DNA from: Molossus alvarezi
Taxonomy: Eukaryota; Chordata; Mammalia; Chiroptera; Molossidae
Direction of reading: 5' to 3'
Length of the DNA: 64,000 nt
NCBI GenBank assembly: GCA_037176705.1
Contig: CM073896.1
Location: forward strand, 22,704,708 to 22,768,707
Below are positions 11,311 through 22,900 of the stretch, in pieces (the first letter of the stretch is position 1; the number at the start of each line of letters is the position of its first letter). The notes beneath the pieces are model-generated. The model was not told the DNA's origin and did no database searches. It saw nothing but the letters and a program-made list of their open reading frames with translations. The position numbers and the translations under genes are program-made.

Positions 11311-11522
11311 AAGTACGGCCAGTGTGGTTCAGTGGTTGTGCGTCGACCATGCACCAAGAGGTCACCAGTTCGATTCCCGGTCAGGGCACATGCCCAGGCT
11401 GTGGGCCAAATCCCCAGTGGGGGGCGTGTATGAGGTGGCCAATCGATGTTCGCTCTCATCAATGTTTCTATCTCTCTCTCTCTCTCCGCCTTCCTCACTC
11501 TCTAAAATCAAGAAAAAGAATT
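11311..11522 (+). mobile_element. VES-B SINE
   Basis: Near-complete: 'cggccagtgtggttcagtgg' head, 'gttcgattcccggtcag' B box, CT tract 11470-11488, tail 'ctctaaaatcaagaaa'. TSD of about 18 bp (t-aagaaatact-n-tgatt) at 11293-11310 and 11523-11540 with two mismatches. Confidence 0.92.
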
Positions 11523-11540
11523 TAAAGAAATACTGTGATT

Positions 11541-12700
11541 CATATTTTGTTCTTCTGTAAAAAACTCTTTTTAGAACAAACTAGTGCTTTGCACAATTTG
11601 ATAAAAATCTTTGAAGATTTCTAAAGTCCTCTCATCCTATTTACTAGTTTTGTGACTCAGTTTCATAAATGTACATGGGCAGTACTTGTCACAGTGGTGC
11701 TCATGGAGAGATGACATTTGAAATGTTGACGACAACTAGTTGTAGAAGCATTGGTAAGGATTAAATGTTTCTTCATCCCTTCATGCTAACCGTGGTGAAA
11801 AGTATGCCTTGTTCAAGAATAACTTAATTTTACCTGATCTTCCACATCTGGGAAAACTAAGGTCAATCGATTCTATCAGGACAAACAAATGCCCTTAAAT
11901 AAAATGAGAATTCCCCTTACTATCTATGGCCTTCAAAGGACTCACTTAGTGTAGAATAAAGTATTTTAAAAATGCAAAATAACCATGTATCGACAGGCCA
12001 CATTAATATCTGTATTGACTTCTTTACCTTTATTCTTGTAAGGTGGCTTTAAAGAGGTCACTCCCTAGAAAGTAACATTTTTCATTTTCTCCACAGAGAT
12101 TTCTCTGTCATTAGAAGTATTTCAGCAGCTCTTTCGGTCATGCCTATTAAGCACCTTGAAATCTTGAACTCTCTGGGCCTCAGCTGGTGTCAGGGTAGAG
12201 GACGTACCAAAGTACCTTCTCAGCCAAGCATTTTCACAGAAAAACAACCGCAAGGACTTACATGGATTCCTGTATACTTCTTCCAGAAGTGATTATTAAG
12301 ATAGAAGCATCTTTGAAACACAATATGAAACAAACTGGAGTTGTTAATATCTTCAAAAGGGTTCCAAAGGGTTTGTTATTCCATCCGATTCTAATGTAAT
12401 TATAGTGTACTTGCTCCCTGAGACATGAGATGCAGAAGGACAGATTCACTCTAAATGGTGGCATCAGCCCCTTCAAGACTGGCAAATCTTTTCTATAAGG
12501 AGCCAGGTAGTGAATTTCAGAATGTGAGGCCCCTGGGTCTCTGGGGAACTGACTAACAGTACACACATGAAGGATGTGACTGTGTTCCACTGAAATATAT
12601 TTACAGAAAGAGGTAATGTGTTGTATTTGGCCACACACTGTAGTTTGCCTGTACTGATGGGGGAATTCCTGGCTCTCTTCTGGGCAATCAGAGGACAGCC
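11541..12700. other. unassigned sequence
   Basis: Free of recognised repeats. The longest open frame of the window (170 codons, minus, 12258-12770) lies at its end. Its translation shows no domain, signal peptide or familiar motif. Confidence 0.4.
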
Positions 12701-12740
12701 GGTGGGGGGTGGGGGGTGGGGCTGACAAGGCTATAAAGCC
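12701..12740 (+). promoter_or_regulatory. G-rich CACCC-type tract plus TATA box (candidate only)
   Basis: Two runs of six G and one of four G separated by single T (12703-12721) are followed 10 bp later by 'ctataaagcc' (TATAAAG, 12732-12738). The layout resembles a GC/CACCC box plus TATA promoter core. Nothing downstream looks like a transcript, so chance is quite possible. Confidence 0.2.
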
Positions 12741-12837
12741 TGAGAGATTGTTGTTCAGCTCAGAATACATCTTTCCTTGTTCTTTGGTTTTGCAAAATGA
12801 AAACTCAAAGCCTGACTTTTAGGAGCGTATATTTAAT

Positions 12838-13005
12838 AGGAGATATATAGATAGAGATATATAGATAGAGATAGAGACAGAGTCAGAGATAGAGATATAG
12901 GTATAGATATAGATAGATATATAATGTTTTTATATAACTCATATATAATTCATATATTATATATTTTATGTTATTTATATAATTTATACATTATGTATAT
13001 AAAAC
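12838..13005. repeat. GATA/TA-rich microsatellite
   Basis: Imperfect (ATAG)n/(GAGATA)n at 12839-12930 grades into (TA)-rich sequence to about 13005. Confidence 0.85.
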
Positions 13006-13164
13006 AACTACATTAAAATGAAGGAAGTAAATTCTTCAATGAAAGAATAGAAAAATGAATTGCAGGCAAAGGCCCACAAGCAGGGGTTAACGGTTCTACG
13101 CCCTTCCCTAATTTGTCAAAAAAAGAAAGGTTTAATACAGAGCATGATTCAATAAAAATATAGT

Positions 13165-13400
13165 GAAACCATAAATGAGAATACCATACGTAATTTAAAA
13201 TTTCTAGTAACCACATTGAAGGAAAAATGAAATGGGGAAAAGTTAATTTTAGAATATATTTTATTTAAACCAACATATCCAAAATATTAGTATTTAAACA
13301 TGTAATCAGTACAAATTATTTATTAGATATGTATTTTTCTCATACTGATTTTTTAAATCCAGTGAGCATATTTGCTTTGCTAGCCACATTCACACGTGGG
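13165..13400 (+). mobile_element. hAT-Charlie-like DNA transposon fragment
   Basis: 'acgtaatttaaaatttctagtaaccacatt', then 'atattttatttaaaccaacatatccaaaat', 'aacatgtaatcagta' and 'gctagccacattcac' follow, in order, a common mammalian hAT MITE (…tagtagccacatt… …tagccacatttcaagtgct). Both termini are missing or eroded. Confidence 0.65.
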
Positions 13401-13435
13401 AGGTGCCTACCACGCCGTACACGGCAAATGCAAGG

Positions 13436-13620
13436 GCTAAGAATGTCTTTGGAGTCAGACATCTCTCAGTTTGAATCCCTGATTCCACCCCATATTTAGT
13501 ATATCCACATTTCAATTTCTTCATATGTAAAATGGGAATGAAAATAGTAATTACCTACATGTTTGTAAAAGTATTTACATGGTGGCTGGCACATTTAGTA
13601 TGCTCCAGTGATATCTGACA
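13436..13620 (+). mobile_element. MIR SINE
   Basis: 'ctttggagtcagacatctctcagtttgaatcc', then 'tttcttcatatgtaaaatggg', then 'ggtggctggcac' reproduce the MIR head, core and 3' end in order. Confidence 0.78.
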
Positions 13621-13775
13621 TCACTAACAACAAATAATACCTCTCCACTAAGTCTCACATATTAAGTCTTTCTATATACACATGTATGGATTTATTACAA
13701 TTGTATATATAACAGACTGTATTCATACTCTGTTATCAAACTAGATACATTTAAGGGTTTAAAGATGCTTGTTTA

Positions 13776-14047
13776 GCCCTGGCTGGTTTGGCTCAGCGGT
13801 TAGAGCATTGGCCTGCGGTCCAGAGAGACCCAGGTTTGGTTCCTGCTAAAGGCATGTACCTCGGTTGCAGTTTGTCCTCGGCCCTGGTTAGTCATGCAGG
13901 TGGCAACCACTTGATGTGTCCCTTTCACGTTGATGTTTCTCTCTTGCTCTTCCTCTCTCTCTCTTCCACTCTATCTGAACAAAAAATAGAAAAATGTCCT
14001 CGAGTAGGGATAAAAAAATAAATAAAATAAAAAACTTTATATAAAAA
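13776..14047 (+). mobile_element. VES-A SINE
   Basis: Complete with head 'gccctggctggtttggctcag', CT tract 13938-13970, 'gtcctcgagtagggata' and a long A-rich tail. Perfect 15-bp TSD (aaagatgcttgttta) at 13761-13775 and 14048-14062. Confidence 0.95.
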
Positions 14048-14159
14048 AAAGATGCTTGTTTAAACAAAATACTTTTCTATTGGATACTCATTTTAGATTA
14101 ATTTTATAGAAAAAAAGTGCAATGGTCAATGATTCCAGATTTCAGATAAAATTCTTTCC

Positions 14160-14376
14160 CTTGCCATTGCAGATATGGCTCTGCTGGTTGAGCATCATCC
14201 AATGTACTGAGAGATCGCAGGTTTGCTTCTAGGTTAAGGCACATGGCCAGGTTATGCTCTCAAACCCCAGTAGTGGGCACGTAGGAGGCTGCCGATCAAT
14301 GATTCTCTCTCTCATCAATGTTTCTCTCTCTCTCCCCTTTATCCTCTCTCTAAAACCAATGAAAGTGTATTAAAGA
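14160..14376 (+). mobile_element. VES-B2 SINE, diverged
   Basis: Head 'atatggctctgctggttgag' with 'catccaatgtactgagagatc', a disrupted B box, then 'agtgggcacgtaggaggctgcc', CT tract and 'ctaaaaccaatga'. TSD 'aaaattctttnc' at 14148-14159 and 14377-14388. Older than most VES copies here. Confidence 0.85.
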
Positions 14377-14388
14377 AAATTCTTTGCT

Positions 14389-14730
14389 TCTAAGTGCTAC
14401 CACTGTTATAAAAAATGCTTCCTTCCATTTTAGTCTTTTCAAAATAAGCTAAATATTAAAACTGTGGTGTCCTTTATAATTATCTATTTAAAACACATGA
14501 TGAGGAATATAAAATGTCATTGTTTCTAATCTTAATTTAAAATAAACTGTCATTTTGACCTTCTTCAGGAGAGTCATCTGCCTGACAGATAATCCAAATT
14601 GAACTGGAGCCCGTATGAAGAACAAAGATTAGATTTCCTTAGCTCATAAGAAACACAGTTGTCAGGGCACAGTTAATTTAGAAGGTGCTTTTGGATTTGA
14701 GGATTACATTTTTTGATGCCTTCATTTCTG
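14389..14730. other. unassigned sequence
   Basis: No repeat or gene recognised. Confidence 0.4.
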
Positions 14731-14746
14731 GTATCTGGTGTCTTAT

Positions 14747-14970
14747 TTTTTTAAAAAAATATGTCTTTATTGATTTTTTTAGAGTTGAGAGGATGGGGGA
14801 GGGAGAGAGAGATAGAAACATTGATGAGAAAGAAACATCGATCAGCTGCCTCCTGCACGCCCCCTACTGGGAACTGAGCTCACAACCCTGGCATGTGCCC
14901 TGACCGGGAATGGAACCAGGACCTCTCAGTCCATAGGATGATGCTTGATCCACTGAGCCACACCAGCAGG
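14747..14970 (-). mobile_element. VES-B2 SINE
   Basis: Antisense element: T-rich tail at 14747-14780, purine tract 14790-14812, head 'actgagccacaccagcagggc' ending at 14970. The target 'tggtgtctta' (14736-14745) is approximately repeated after the element as 'ttggtatctt' (14973-14982). Confidence 0.9.
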
Positions 14971-14982
14971 GCTTGGTATCTT

Positions 14983-15226
14983 TTTTTTGTTTTTTTCCAT
15001 CCTCACCTGAGGACAATTCTGCATTTATCTTCAGACAGAGCAGGAGGGAGAGAGAGAGAAATATTCATGTGAGAGAGGCACACATCAACCGGCTGCCAAC
15101 CACACGACCCAAACGGGGCTGGGGACAAAGTGCAATTGAGGTACGTACCCTTAGCAGAAACTGAACCTGGGTCTCTCTGGTCCGCGGGCCAACGCTCCAA
15201 CTGCTGAGCCACACTGGTCAGGATGG
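14983..15226 (-). mobile_element. VES-A SINE inserted beside the preceding one
   Basis: Antisense VES-A: 'catcctcacctgaggaca' at 14999-15016, purine tract, and head 'ctgagccacactggtcagga' at 15206-15225. Flanks 'gcttggtatctt' (14971-14982) and 'gcttggtgtctt' (15227-15238) are its TSD. It used the target copy made by the first insertion. Confidence 0.9.
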
Positions 15227-15240
15227 GCTTGGTGTCTTAT

Positions 15241-15874
15241 CATCACCTAATACTATCGTGCCTGGGCACACATTTGTGTGGTGGCTCTTTGAGTGTCACT
15301 TTGTTAATCAGTCTGTCCTGCCACTTGAAATTTAGTTAATTGCACACTGAAAGTCATATTGGAAAAAGCCATACAGAACATGCAAGGCTTAATATCCAGA
15401 AATGGAAATATGCAGAGTGAAAACCAACAGGATGAAATTCAAGGGAAAGAAAAGATTAAAGAGAGCAAAGGAAAGAGCTATAAAAAATAGAAAAGAATTT
15501 AAACCCATAGCCCTAACAGGTGGAGATAATTCTGACTAATCTCTACTACATTCAGAACTTCAGTAGAAATAGAGAAAGCAGGAGTTTGAAGCTGTGCAGT
15601 TGGCGACTTCGCTGGGGTACATAAAAAATAACAGGAACCGTACCCAGGAACAGATTTAAATAACACTGTCCTGCCTTGTCAGAGCCTGATCCAAAACCAC
15701 CAGCACAGTTGTAGAGAGTAGGGAAATCTCTGGGTTAGTGAGGCCAGTCTGTGGCACCAGAATTCCATCCTTAATGTGTTTTGCTCTTATATTTTTCCCC
15801 AAAGCAGGCAGTTGTGGAGAGAATGCAATATTTAAAATCAGGCACTTTACATATGACAATGTGAACAGTATCTT
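15241..15874. other. unassigned sequence
   Basis: No recognised repeat or gene. Confidence 0.4.
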
Positions 15875-15888
15875 TAAAAAATAATTGA

Positions 15889-16104
15889 CATCCGGCTGGT
15901 GTGGCTCAGTAATTGAGCATTAACCCATGCACCAAGAGGTCGCCGGTTTGATTCCTGGTCAGGACATAAGCCCAGGTTGTGGGCTTGATCCCCAGTGGGG
16001 GGTATGCAGGAGGTGGATAATCAATGTTCTTTCTCATCGATGTTTCTATTTCTCTCTCCCTCTTCCTTCCTCTCTCTCTAAAATCAATAAAGAAAAAAAA
16101 AATG
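15889..16104 (+). mobile_element. VES-B SINE
   Basis: Head 'tccggctggtgtggctcag', B box 'gtttgattcctggtcag', body 'cagtggggggtatgcaggagg', tail 'ctaaaatcaataaag'. TSD 'aaaaaataattga' at about 15876-15888 and 16105-16117. Confidence 0.92.
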
Positions 16105-16283
16105 AAAAAAATAATTGATGTGCTAAAATATATTTCCTCTTTGGTCCAGAGGATTATTTGTAGTAATATGGTTGTGACTTCTAGTATTCTGTAGACATCT
16201 GTGCACAGATCACTGTGATTCCTAGATTTTTTTGACAATTATTTTGCATTTGTACATCTCTTTATCCGTTCAAACAACAATCA

Positions 16284-16400
16284 TTCATTCAATTAAAATT
16301 ACTGACCTAATACCAACTATGGGCCAGGGACTGGGCTAGATACTATAGAGACAAAGACAAAGACAGAATTTCTGTCTGGAGACTATGTACAATAGGCAAA
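16284..16400 (-). mobile_element. L2 3'-end fragment
   Basis: 'cattcattcaattaaaattactgacctaataccaactatgggccagggactgggctagatacta' runs parallel to the antisense L2 3' end (… 'cctactatgtgccaggcactg' …). Confidence 0.6.
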
Positions 16401-18144
16401 TGATTTTACATTAAGATTGTTGTTGAATGTTAACTTAAAATACCCATTATCCTTTTCTTTCATTTCATGTAGACTTTCGCTATAGAGGATAACAGTTTAA
16501 AATCTTTTTCCAGGTTATGTAAAACATGGCATCCTGTATTTTCATTTTCAACACAAATTTGTAAAACCAGAAATGTTGGCTTAATGGTGTGAGCCAGAAA
16601 ACCCCAGTGCTGAGTGGGGTTTTCAACAGACTTGTCTGCTGCTGGACACGTTTCCTCACCCAGTTTGCACTGGTCAGACTGTGTAAGGACAGACAGCTGC
16701 GCTCCGTGGTCCATGTGCCCGTCTTTCTCTGCAGAATGAAACAGGAAACGCGATCTTCCTTTCCCGTCCCTGGCTCTCAGCTGTGGAGCTCTGATCGGCA
16801 AACCTTTTAATCATGCCCAATTACGCGGCTGTTTTCTGACACAGATGCACAGTCACCAGGGATTTGTTGCTGTAACGTTCTCATTCCGGCCGTCTGTATG
16901 CAGACACAGGGCTGCCTCAAAAATCTAGGTGTGGGTCTTTCTGAAAATACGAACAAGTACACTAGGAAGGGAAGACTTTTCTACACAACTCTGCAGAATC
17001 CAAAAAAAAATGTAATATGAAAATAAAATCAAACTAAAACATCTGTGAGGAGGCCTTTGCTAGATTTATTTACTCTTCTCTGGAAAATTACCTCTTAGTA
17101 CTGACATATTTTAAATATACAGGCAATTGAAGGAATAGTCACCCACTTTAATGTATACATAGTTAAACTATTAGAAAAAAATGACTACATTATAAGCTTG
17201 CAACTTGATATGTTTATGGGCAATTTCAGAAATTTAAGAAAAACTTACCGTATGGGGACTGAAAATACATTAGGCTCTTTATAAGTGTCTCTTTTCTCCT
17301 TCAGCTTCCTTGTTAGTAACAGACAAATGCAATATTGGCTAACTCCATTTATGGTTTCTTTTGAGCTATTATTTAGTATTTCCTCTTTTCCAGACTCTGG
17401 GTCTTTTAGATACTTTCTCATTTTTTAACACTTTGCTGTGGGTTCTTTGAGGGGGACGGATGTCAGAGTTGGTTGGGTTGGGATTTAAAGAAGCCATTCA
17501 CATCTCCAGAGTACGTTTAGGACATACACCGAGGCTACAGAGCACCCAGGGGCACCAGAACCTTTAATTCCTGAATCCCGTGGTCTTTTCACCCTACCTA
17601 CCCCGAAAGTAGGGTGAACTTTTATTGAGTTAAATCAACTCAAGCTTCTCAGTATGAACCTGAATAATTTTATTCCCCATAGGCTTCTGTTTTTGATACT
17701 ACATAAGGAATAATTCTTGACCTCAGTTATCATTAGAGACATTAAATGACCAGGCGTGGAGATGGATAGAGTTGGTGGCGTAATGAGATTCCCTCCAGGT
17801 CCCTTTGCCTGGCATTGTGATCCCCTCCTCCTGCTCCCATGTGCTGTGCTGGAGTCGTTCGCCTACGTGACTCTCGTCCTTGGACTCCTGGGACACAGGA
17901 TCCGTCCCCTGTAGGCCACCCCTACTTCAATGGCCCTAGCCAGTGAATAATCGAAAAAAGGAAAAGGAGAGCTTCCTTGTCTTGAAAAAGACAAACCGAG
18001 GTGCAAAATATCCTGCATAGCTTCACACAGGGTAAGGCTGAGGTTGGAATTTGACCTGAAATCATACAAACTTGGTTTCTTACCCTTGTTGTTTGGCTTC
18101 CCCACTCCCTTGCTCATTTCCCCAGGGAAACCCCCCTTAATAAG
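16401..18144. other. unassigned sequence, locally GC-richer
   Basis: No repeat recognised. Around 16590-16930 the composition is more GC/CpG-rich and a 113-codon minus frame (16460-16801) is open, but it shows no recognisable domain or splice context. Confidence 0.35.
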
Positions 18145-18325
18145 TACTTGCACTTTGTTTTGTTGTTGCAAATATTACAGATGTCCCACTTTTTCCCCCA
18201 TTGATTCCCTCCTTCCCACTCCCACCCCCTCCTGCCTTCCCCAGCCTAGTGTCGGTGTTGATTGGTTATGCATATACGAATCTAAGTTCTTTGGTTCATC
18301 TCTTCCACTTTGAATCCTCCCTTTA
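18145..18325 (-). mobile_element. L1 3' UTR end fragment
   Basis: 'ttgttgttgcaaatattacagatg' followed by a C-rich tract and 'tgattggttatgcatatacga' is the antisense L1 3' UTR, with the same order as 3210-3350. Only the last ~180 bp were inserted (strong 5' truncation). Confidence 0.75.
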
Positions 18326-19660
18326 GAATCAGTTTCTTGAGAATTCTACCTGAGAAAAACGTTTGCCTTTAACATTCTCCTCCCTGAGTTGTAGAGCTCG
18401 TTGTCTCTTCCTACACTGTCAGCTGCTATTCTGTGCCTTCCCACTCGCCTTGCACAGCTACTCCAATACCGAGCACGGTGTAGGTTCCTCCACTGCGCTG
18501 CTTCTGACCTGTTACAGACCAAGCAGACCTGATAGACTTATGTGTAAAGTTGAATGAGAGAGGACTTGAACTTTCCATGGGTTACTTTGTCTTTCACAGC
18601 TGGAGTTTTCCCTTTCAGAGATTTTCTGAGAAGTAACTTCCAAATAAATGAATGCTACATGAAGCAACTAAAGAACCTAAGTTGGTATAATAAATCACCA
18701 AATTATGCAGTACAAAAAGAGAAGAAAGCAAACACCATAATAAGATGCTAATTGTACCACTCACTTTGATTTGATGATAGAGCAAAACATCAGGCCCTGT
18801 TCACGCGGACACTCTGCCTTCCTCCAGGTCCCCATCATCAGGCTGTTAATGTGAATCAACTCATTTTCAACAAGAGACCAAAGAAGTAAAACAAATTGGC
18901 CAGAATGTCTAGGTTTTCAGGATTTATGGGCACCTGGCTACTTATTGGGTTGAGAAATTTTTCTCTTCGGGGGTAAGCTTACATATGAAGAGTTTGATCA
19001 TGTAGTGTACACTTGACAGTGTCCCTTTGGACATCTTTTCACATTGTGTTGTCACAAAACATGGTCCCACAGCAAACCCTGGTTTTCCACTGTGCCGTTT
19101 CTGTGAGGTCTCCTATACTGCATATGGTTCATTACAGTAGAAACATATGAGAATGCGTGTCCCCTCGAGGACCTGTGATGCCTGAGTAAATGAAATATCT
19201 TCACAGTGCCCTGCTGTGTGCATCACAGAAAATACTCGATGTAACTGCCTTTTCCGCAAAGCTCAACAGATTGCAAGTGATTCGTTTGCAGAGAAGAAAC
19301 ATGTTCTACTTTGAGGCCAAAATTATTCACCTCTCCTTTTTATTTTGTTTAACTTTTTCTGCTATTTCCATTATGATAATTCATGGATTTAGGATCCACC
19401 ATGTGGAATATGTGTCCTAAGATCATGTTATCTTTATATATAAAATTCCTTCCTTTTACATACAGAGTAGAGGTCAGTGATATAAACAACATTTTGGGAG
19501 GGAATCTTTAAACTAGTTCTAGTGTCCTTAATCATTTCAAAGGCATGTTTATATCCATGAACTGCTAGTATGCTAATTACTGCTCATTATTATTTAGGTC
19601 ATTAAATCTGCTTCCCTAGAGAATGCATTAGCCTGATCCCTGTTCTGTAGCCCACTTTGA
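18326..19660. other. unassigned sequence
   Basis: No recognised repeat or gene. Confidence 0.4.
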
Positions 19661-19676
19661 CCTATGGTATATTCTT

Positions 19677-19894
19677 TTTTTTTTTTTTTTTCTTTATTGA
19701 TTTTAGAGAGAGAGGAAGAGAGTGGGAGAGGGAGACAGAAACATCGATGAGAGAGAACACCGATTGGCCGCCTCCTGCATGCCCCACACTGGGGATTAGG
19801 CCCACAACCTGAGCAGGTGTCCCTGACTGGGAATCGAACCAGTGACCTCTTGGTGCATGAGTTGACGCTCAACCACTGAGCCACACCAGCCGGG
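19677..19894 (-). mobile_element. VES-B SINE
   Basis: Antisense with a T-run tail (19675-19691), purine tract, and intact head 'gagccacaccagccgggc' at 19876-19893. TSD 'cctatggtatattctt' versus 'cctactgtatattctt' at 19661-19676 and 19895-19910. Confidence 0.94.
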
Positions 19895-19910
19895 CCTACT
19901 GTATATTCTT

Positions 19911-22900
19911 CAATGAAATCTATTTTGTTTCTCAGGAAACACTGTTTGCATGATTCTAGTAATTCAGACTGGCTTTCCTCCTAAACTGTTGTATCATGTT
20001 TCAGTGACATCCACATGACTGAAGAGAGAATGGTTGAAGGTGCTTTTTGTAATAGTGCCTAGAACAATTTTTAATATCATGAACACATTGCTTTGCTCAG
20101 TTTCTACAGAAAAGACTACTACATCTTTACTAAAAATGTTTTGGATTCATTGATATAAACACCTAACAAGGAAGCTATGTAAATGGCAACATATCTCAAA
20201 TACAATACTGATATGACAAAATGCTAACGTCAAAAATAACCTCATGCCTTACTGACTGTCTTCATTACTGGGGCAAAACATGAGCAAAGAGAGAAAAGGC
20301 ACCTTACACCATTATTTTTGCTATGATGTAATTTGAAGAAATCTGCTTTCCTGGAATTAATCTCCTTTTATGTATAAACTGATTCTTCATTCCAATATCA
20401 TTCTTCTGGTTGGATGATCATCTTTTTAAATAGCAATGGTATAATAGAATTAGGTTAGCTGTTTATAACAGACTCTAATGATACTTCATAGTTGTATACA
20501 TTTTGTTATTTTCATAAGCATTTTGTATTAATGTAATTTATTACAAATGAGTACAGTGTCAAGAAATAAATTTGCTCCGACCCAGTACTGGTATGCTTGA
20601 ATTCATCAGACAGTAAAAATTATGTAACACATATAATTTTCCTTGTTACCTTAGAAATAATATTATGCTTATTTGCTGAAATTATTCTTATTTAACATAG
20701 AAAAAAATCATTTCTGTAAATTGCTTAGTCTTGCATTAATGATCCAGTTAAATTTGCCTTTTATACTTAATCAAAGCAAATGTTTCTGGGACTAATCATT
20801 AAATAAACAATAAATAAATCCATCTAATTGTGGCCTGTCAGATAAAAAGGGAAGAGATTATTAAAGTTCTTTACAGAAGAGGACGCTGCTTAAACAATAG
20901 GTCTTTTAAATTGTTCAAACCTAGTTTACTTTTGAAAACACATTAAATATTTTATTATTTAAAATAGTGGAAAAAAATAACTTGTTCCCCATTCATGTAA
21001 AAACACCAACCGATCTTTTTTTGATCTGGTTCAAATACTTTCAAACGCCTATTTAACAAGTCACCAAGGATTTTTACACAATAAAAAGCAAGCATTTAAA
21101 ACACCAATTACCTAATCATTTCATACTAGTGAACTCATTGATGGGTGTGTCTTTGTGTAGTTTGCAGTAATGCTCTTCCACATCAGATGCAGATTATAAT
21201 TCAGCACTGGAAGGAATGTTTTCTATAATGTAAATGAATGATGCAGGAATCACACAGGTGAGTCCTGACTGTCTTCAGGATGGAGCGATGTCACTGACGG
21301 AGCCACGAGGAGGTGGAGAGCCTGTCGCAGGGCCCGGTTTCAGGACCTCAGGGAGAAGTGCTAAGCAGGCCTACACAACAAAGACACTGGATGAGCCTTG
21401 CTGTAACGATTCTGTTGTCACCTCCTCCAAGGAAGAAAGAAAACTTATAGAAACATCAAATAAGCACGCTGTGCATTTTCTGTACAACAGAAGTAGCAAT
21501 AACTATTCATGTATCAACTTATCAGACAATAATTTGTTGAAAAACTTAACTGTTTGACAAGCTGTCTCAGAGCTTGGATGGATGGGTCCTCTTCATAAGG
21601 GATGTTAGCGGAGACGGATTCTGCTCTTGACCCTCTTAGGATCAGGACTGAAAGATTGCTGTGTGTTACACCTCCATCATCTACACTGCCGTGAAGAAAC
21701 AGACCAAAGTAGAATTCTCTAAAGCCTGGGTTTGTCAAAAGAGACTGAGTGTTTTGCTGAATGAAGGCAAGTATGGCCAGGAATTGAATTATGCACACCT
21801 GGATGCCAAAGGTGAGGCAGCCAAAGGCCCCACCCCCTTGGTGGAGGATGAGAGCAGGAGTGCGTGTATTTATAGCATGCACCTGGCCACCAGCTCATCA
21901 GCACGGCTGAGCTGGAAGCATACCTAGCTGTCCTCCCTACGGTCCAGCCTCTCTGCTGTGTGTTCCTGGCAGGTTCCCAGGCACCTTCCACTTTCCACTG
22001 AGTCTACAAATCACCTTTTAAAGTAAGCCAGATGATTCTTCTTCTTTCTTTCTCTTTTTGTTTGATATAAGGAGTTCGTTCTGTCTATCCCCAAGTGAAT
22101 GCATGTCCTTATTTTATGATGAAATCCATCTGAGTTCATTTTTTACGAGTGAAAATAGAGCCAGAATATTTTGTTTGCAGAGGAAAAAGCATGAACAAGT
22201 GTAAGTTGTATATATGAAATTCCTTTTGCAGTGTGTGTGTGTGTGATGTTTACCACCCATTTAGGTTCCTTTGGGGGACTGTTCTTTGAAGTTAAGTGTA
22301 GTAACTCCCAGAGGGGTTCTGAAGTTGTTGGTCATCACAGATGTCTATAAACCTGTTGAATTCTAACTGTAAGCCTGTTAAAAATGCAAAATACTTTTAT
22401 AATCATCGAGTTCCAACAAACTAGCTTTTGGAAATCGTGCTTCTGTGAATATCTCATAGCTTTAGAAAACAGCTTTTCACTACGTGGCATTTGGGCTTCT
22501 TGATAAATAGCTGCATTTCACGTCAGCAATGGTGTGTAACCAGAGAGCTTGTGCACTTACAGTGCCCTTACTAGTGTTGCTTTGGATGCATAGCTCTGTT
22601 TAAGGTGAAAGCTATTTGTGGCCTTGATTAATTCTTGGATTTTTGTAAAGCCTCACACGTTCAGTGAGGAGTTTCGCTGTGTGATGGCATTGGGTCATGA
22701 AGACGTAAGGTTCGAAGGCCTGATCAGCTCTGCTAATGACTTCTTTCCCGACTTGCACACTTTCCAATCACCTTCCCCATGAACAAAGGCCATCCCAGGC
22801 AATGCGTCTGAATTTTGGACTTTCAAACCGCTATTTAAACTGTTTAAAATTATATTTGTAGTTTCAGCCTTTCTCTCCTTTAAATTGTACTTACCAAAAC

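Noticed and set aside
12258..12770. 170-codon minus-strand open frame, the longest in the window
   Set aside because: No domain, signal or motif; no exon-like splice context; in AT-rich DNA of this length such a frame can occur by chance.
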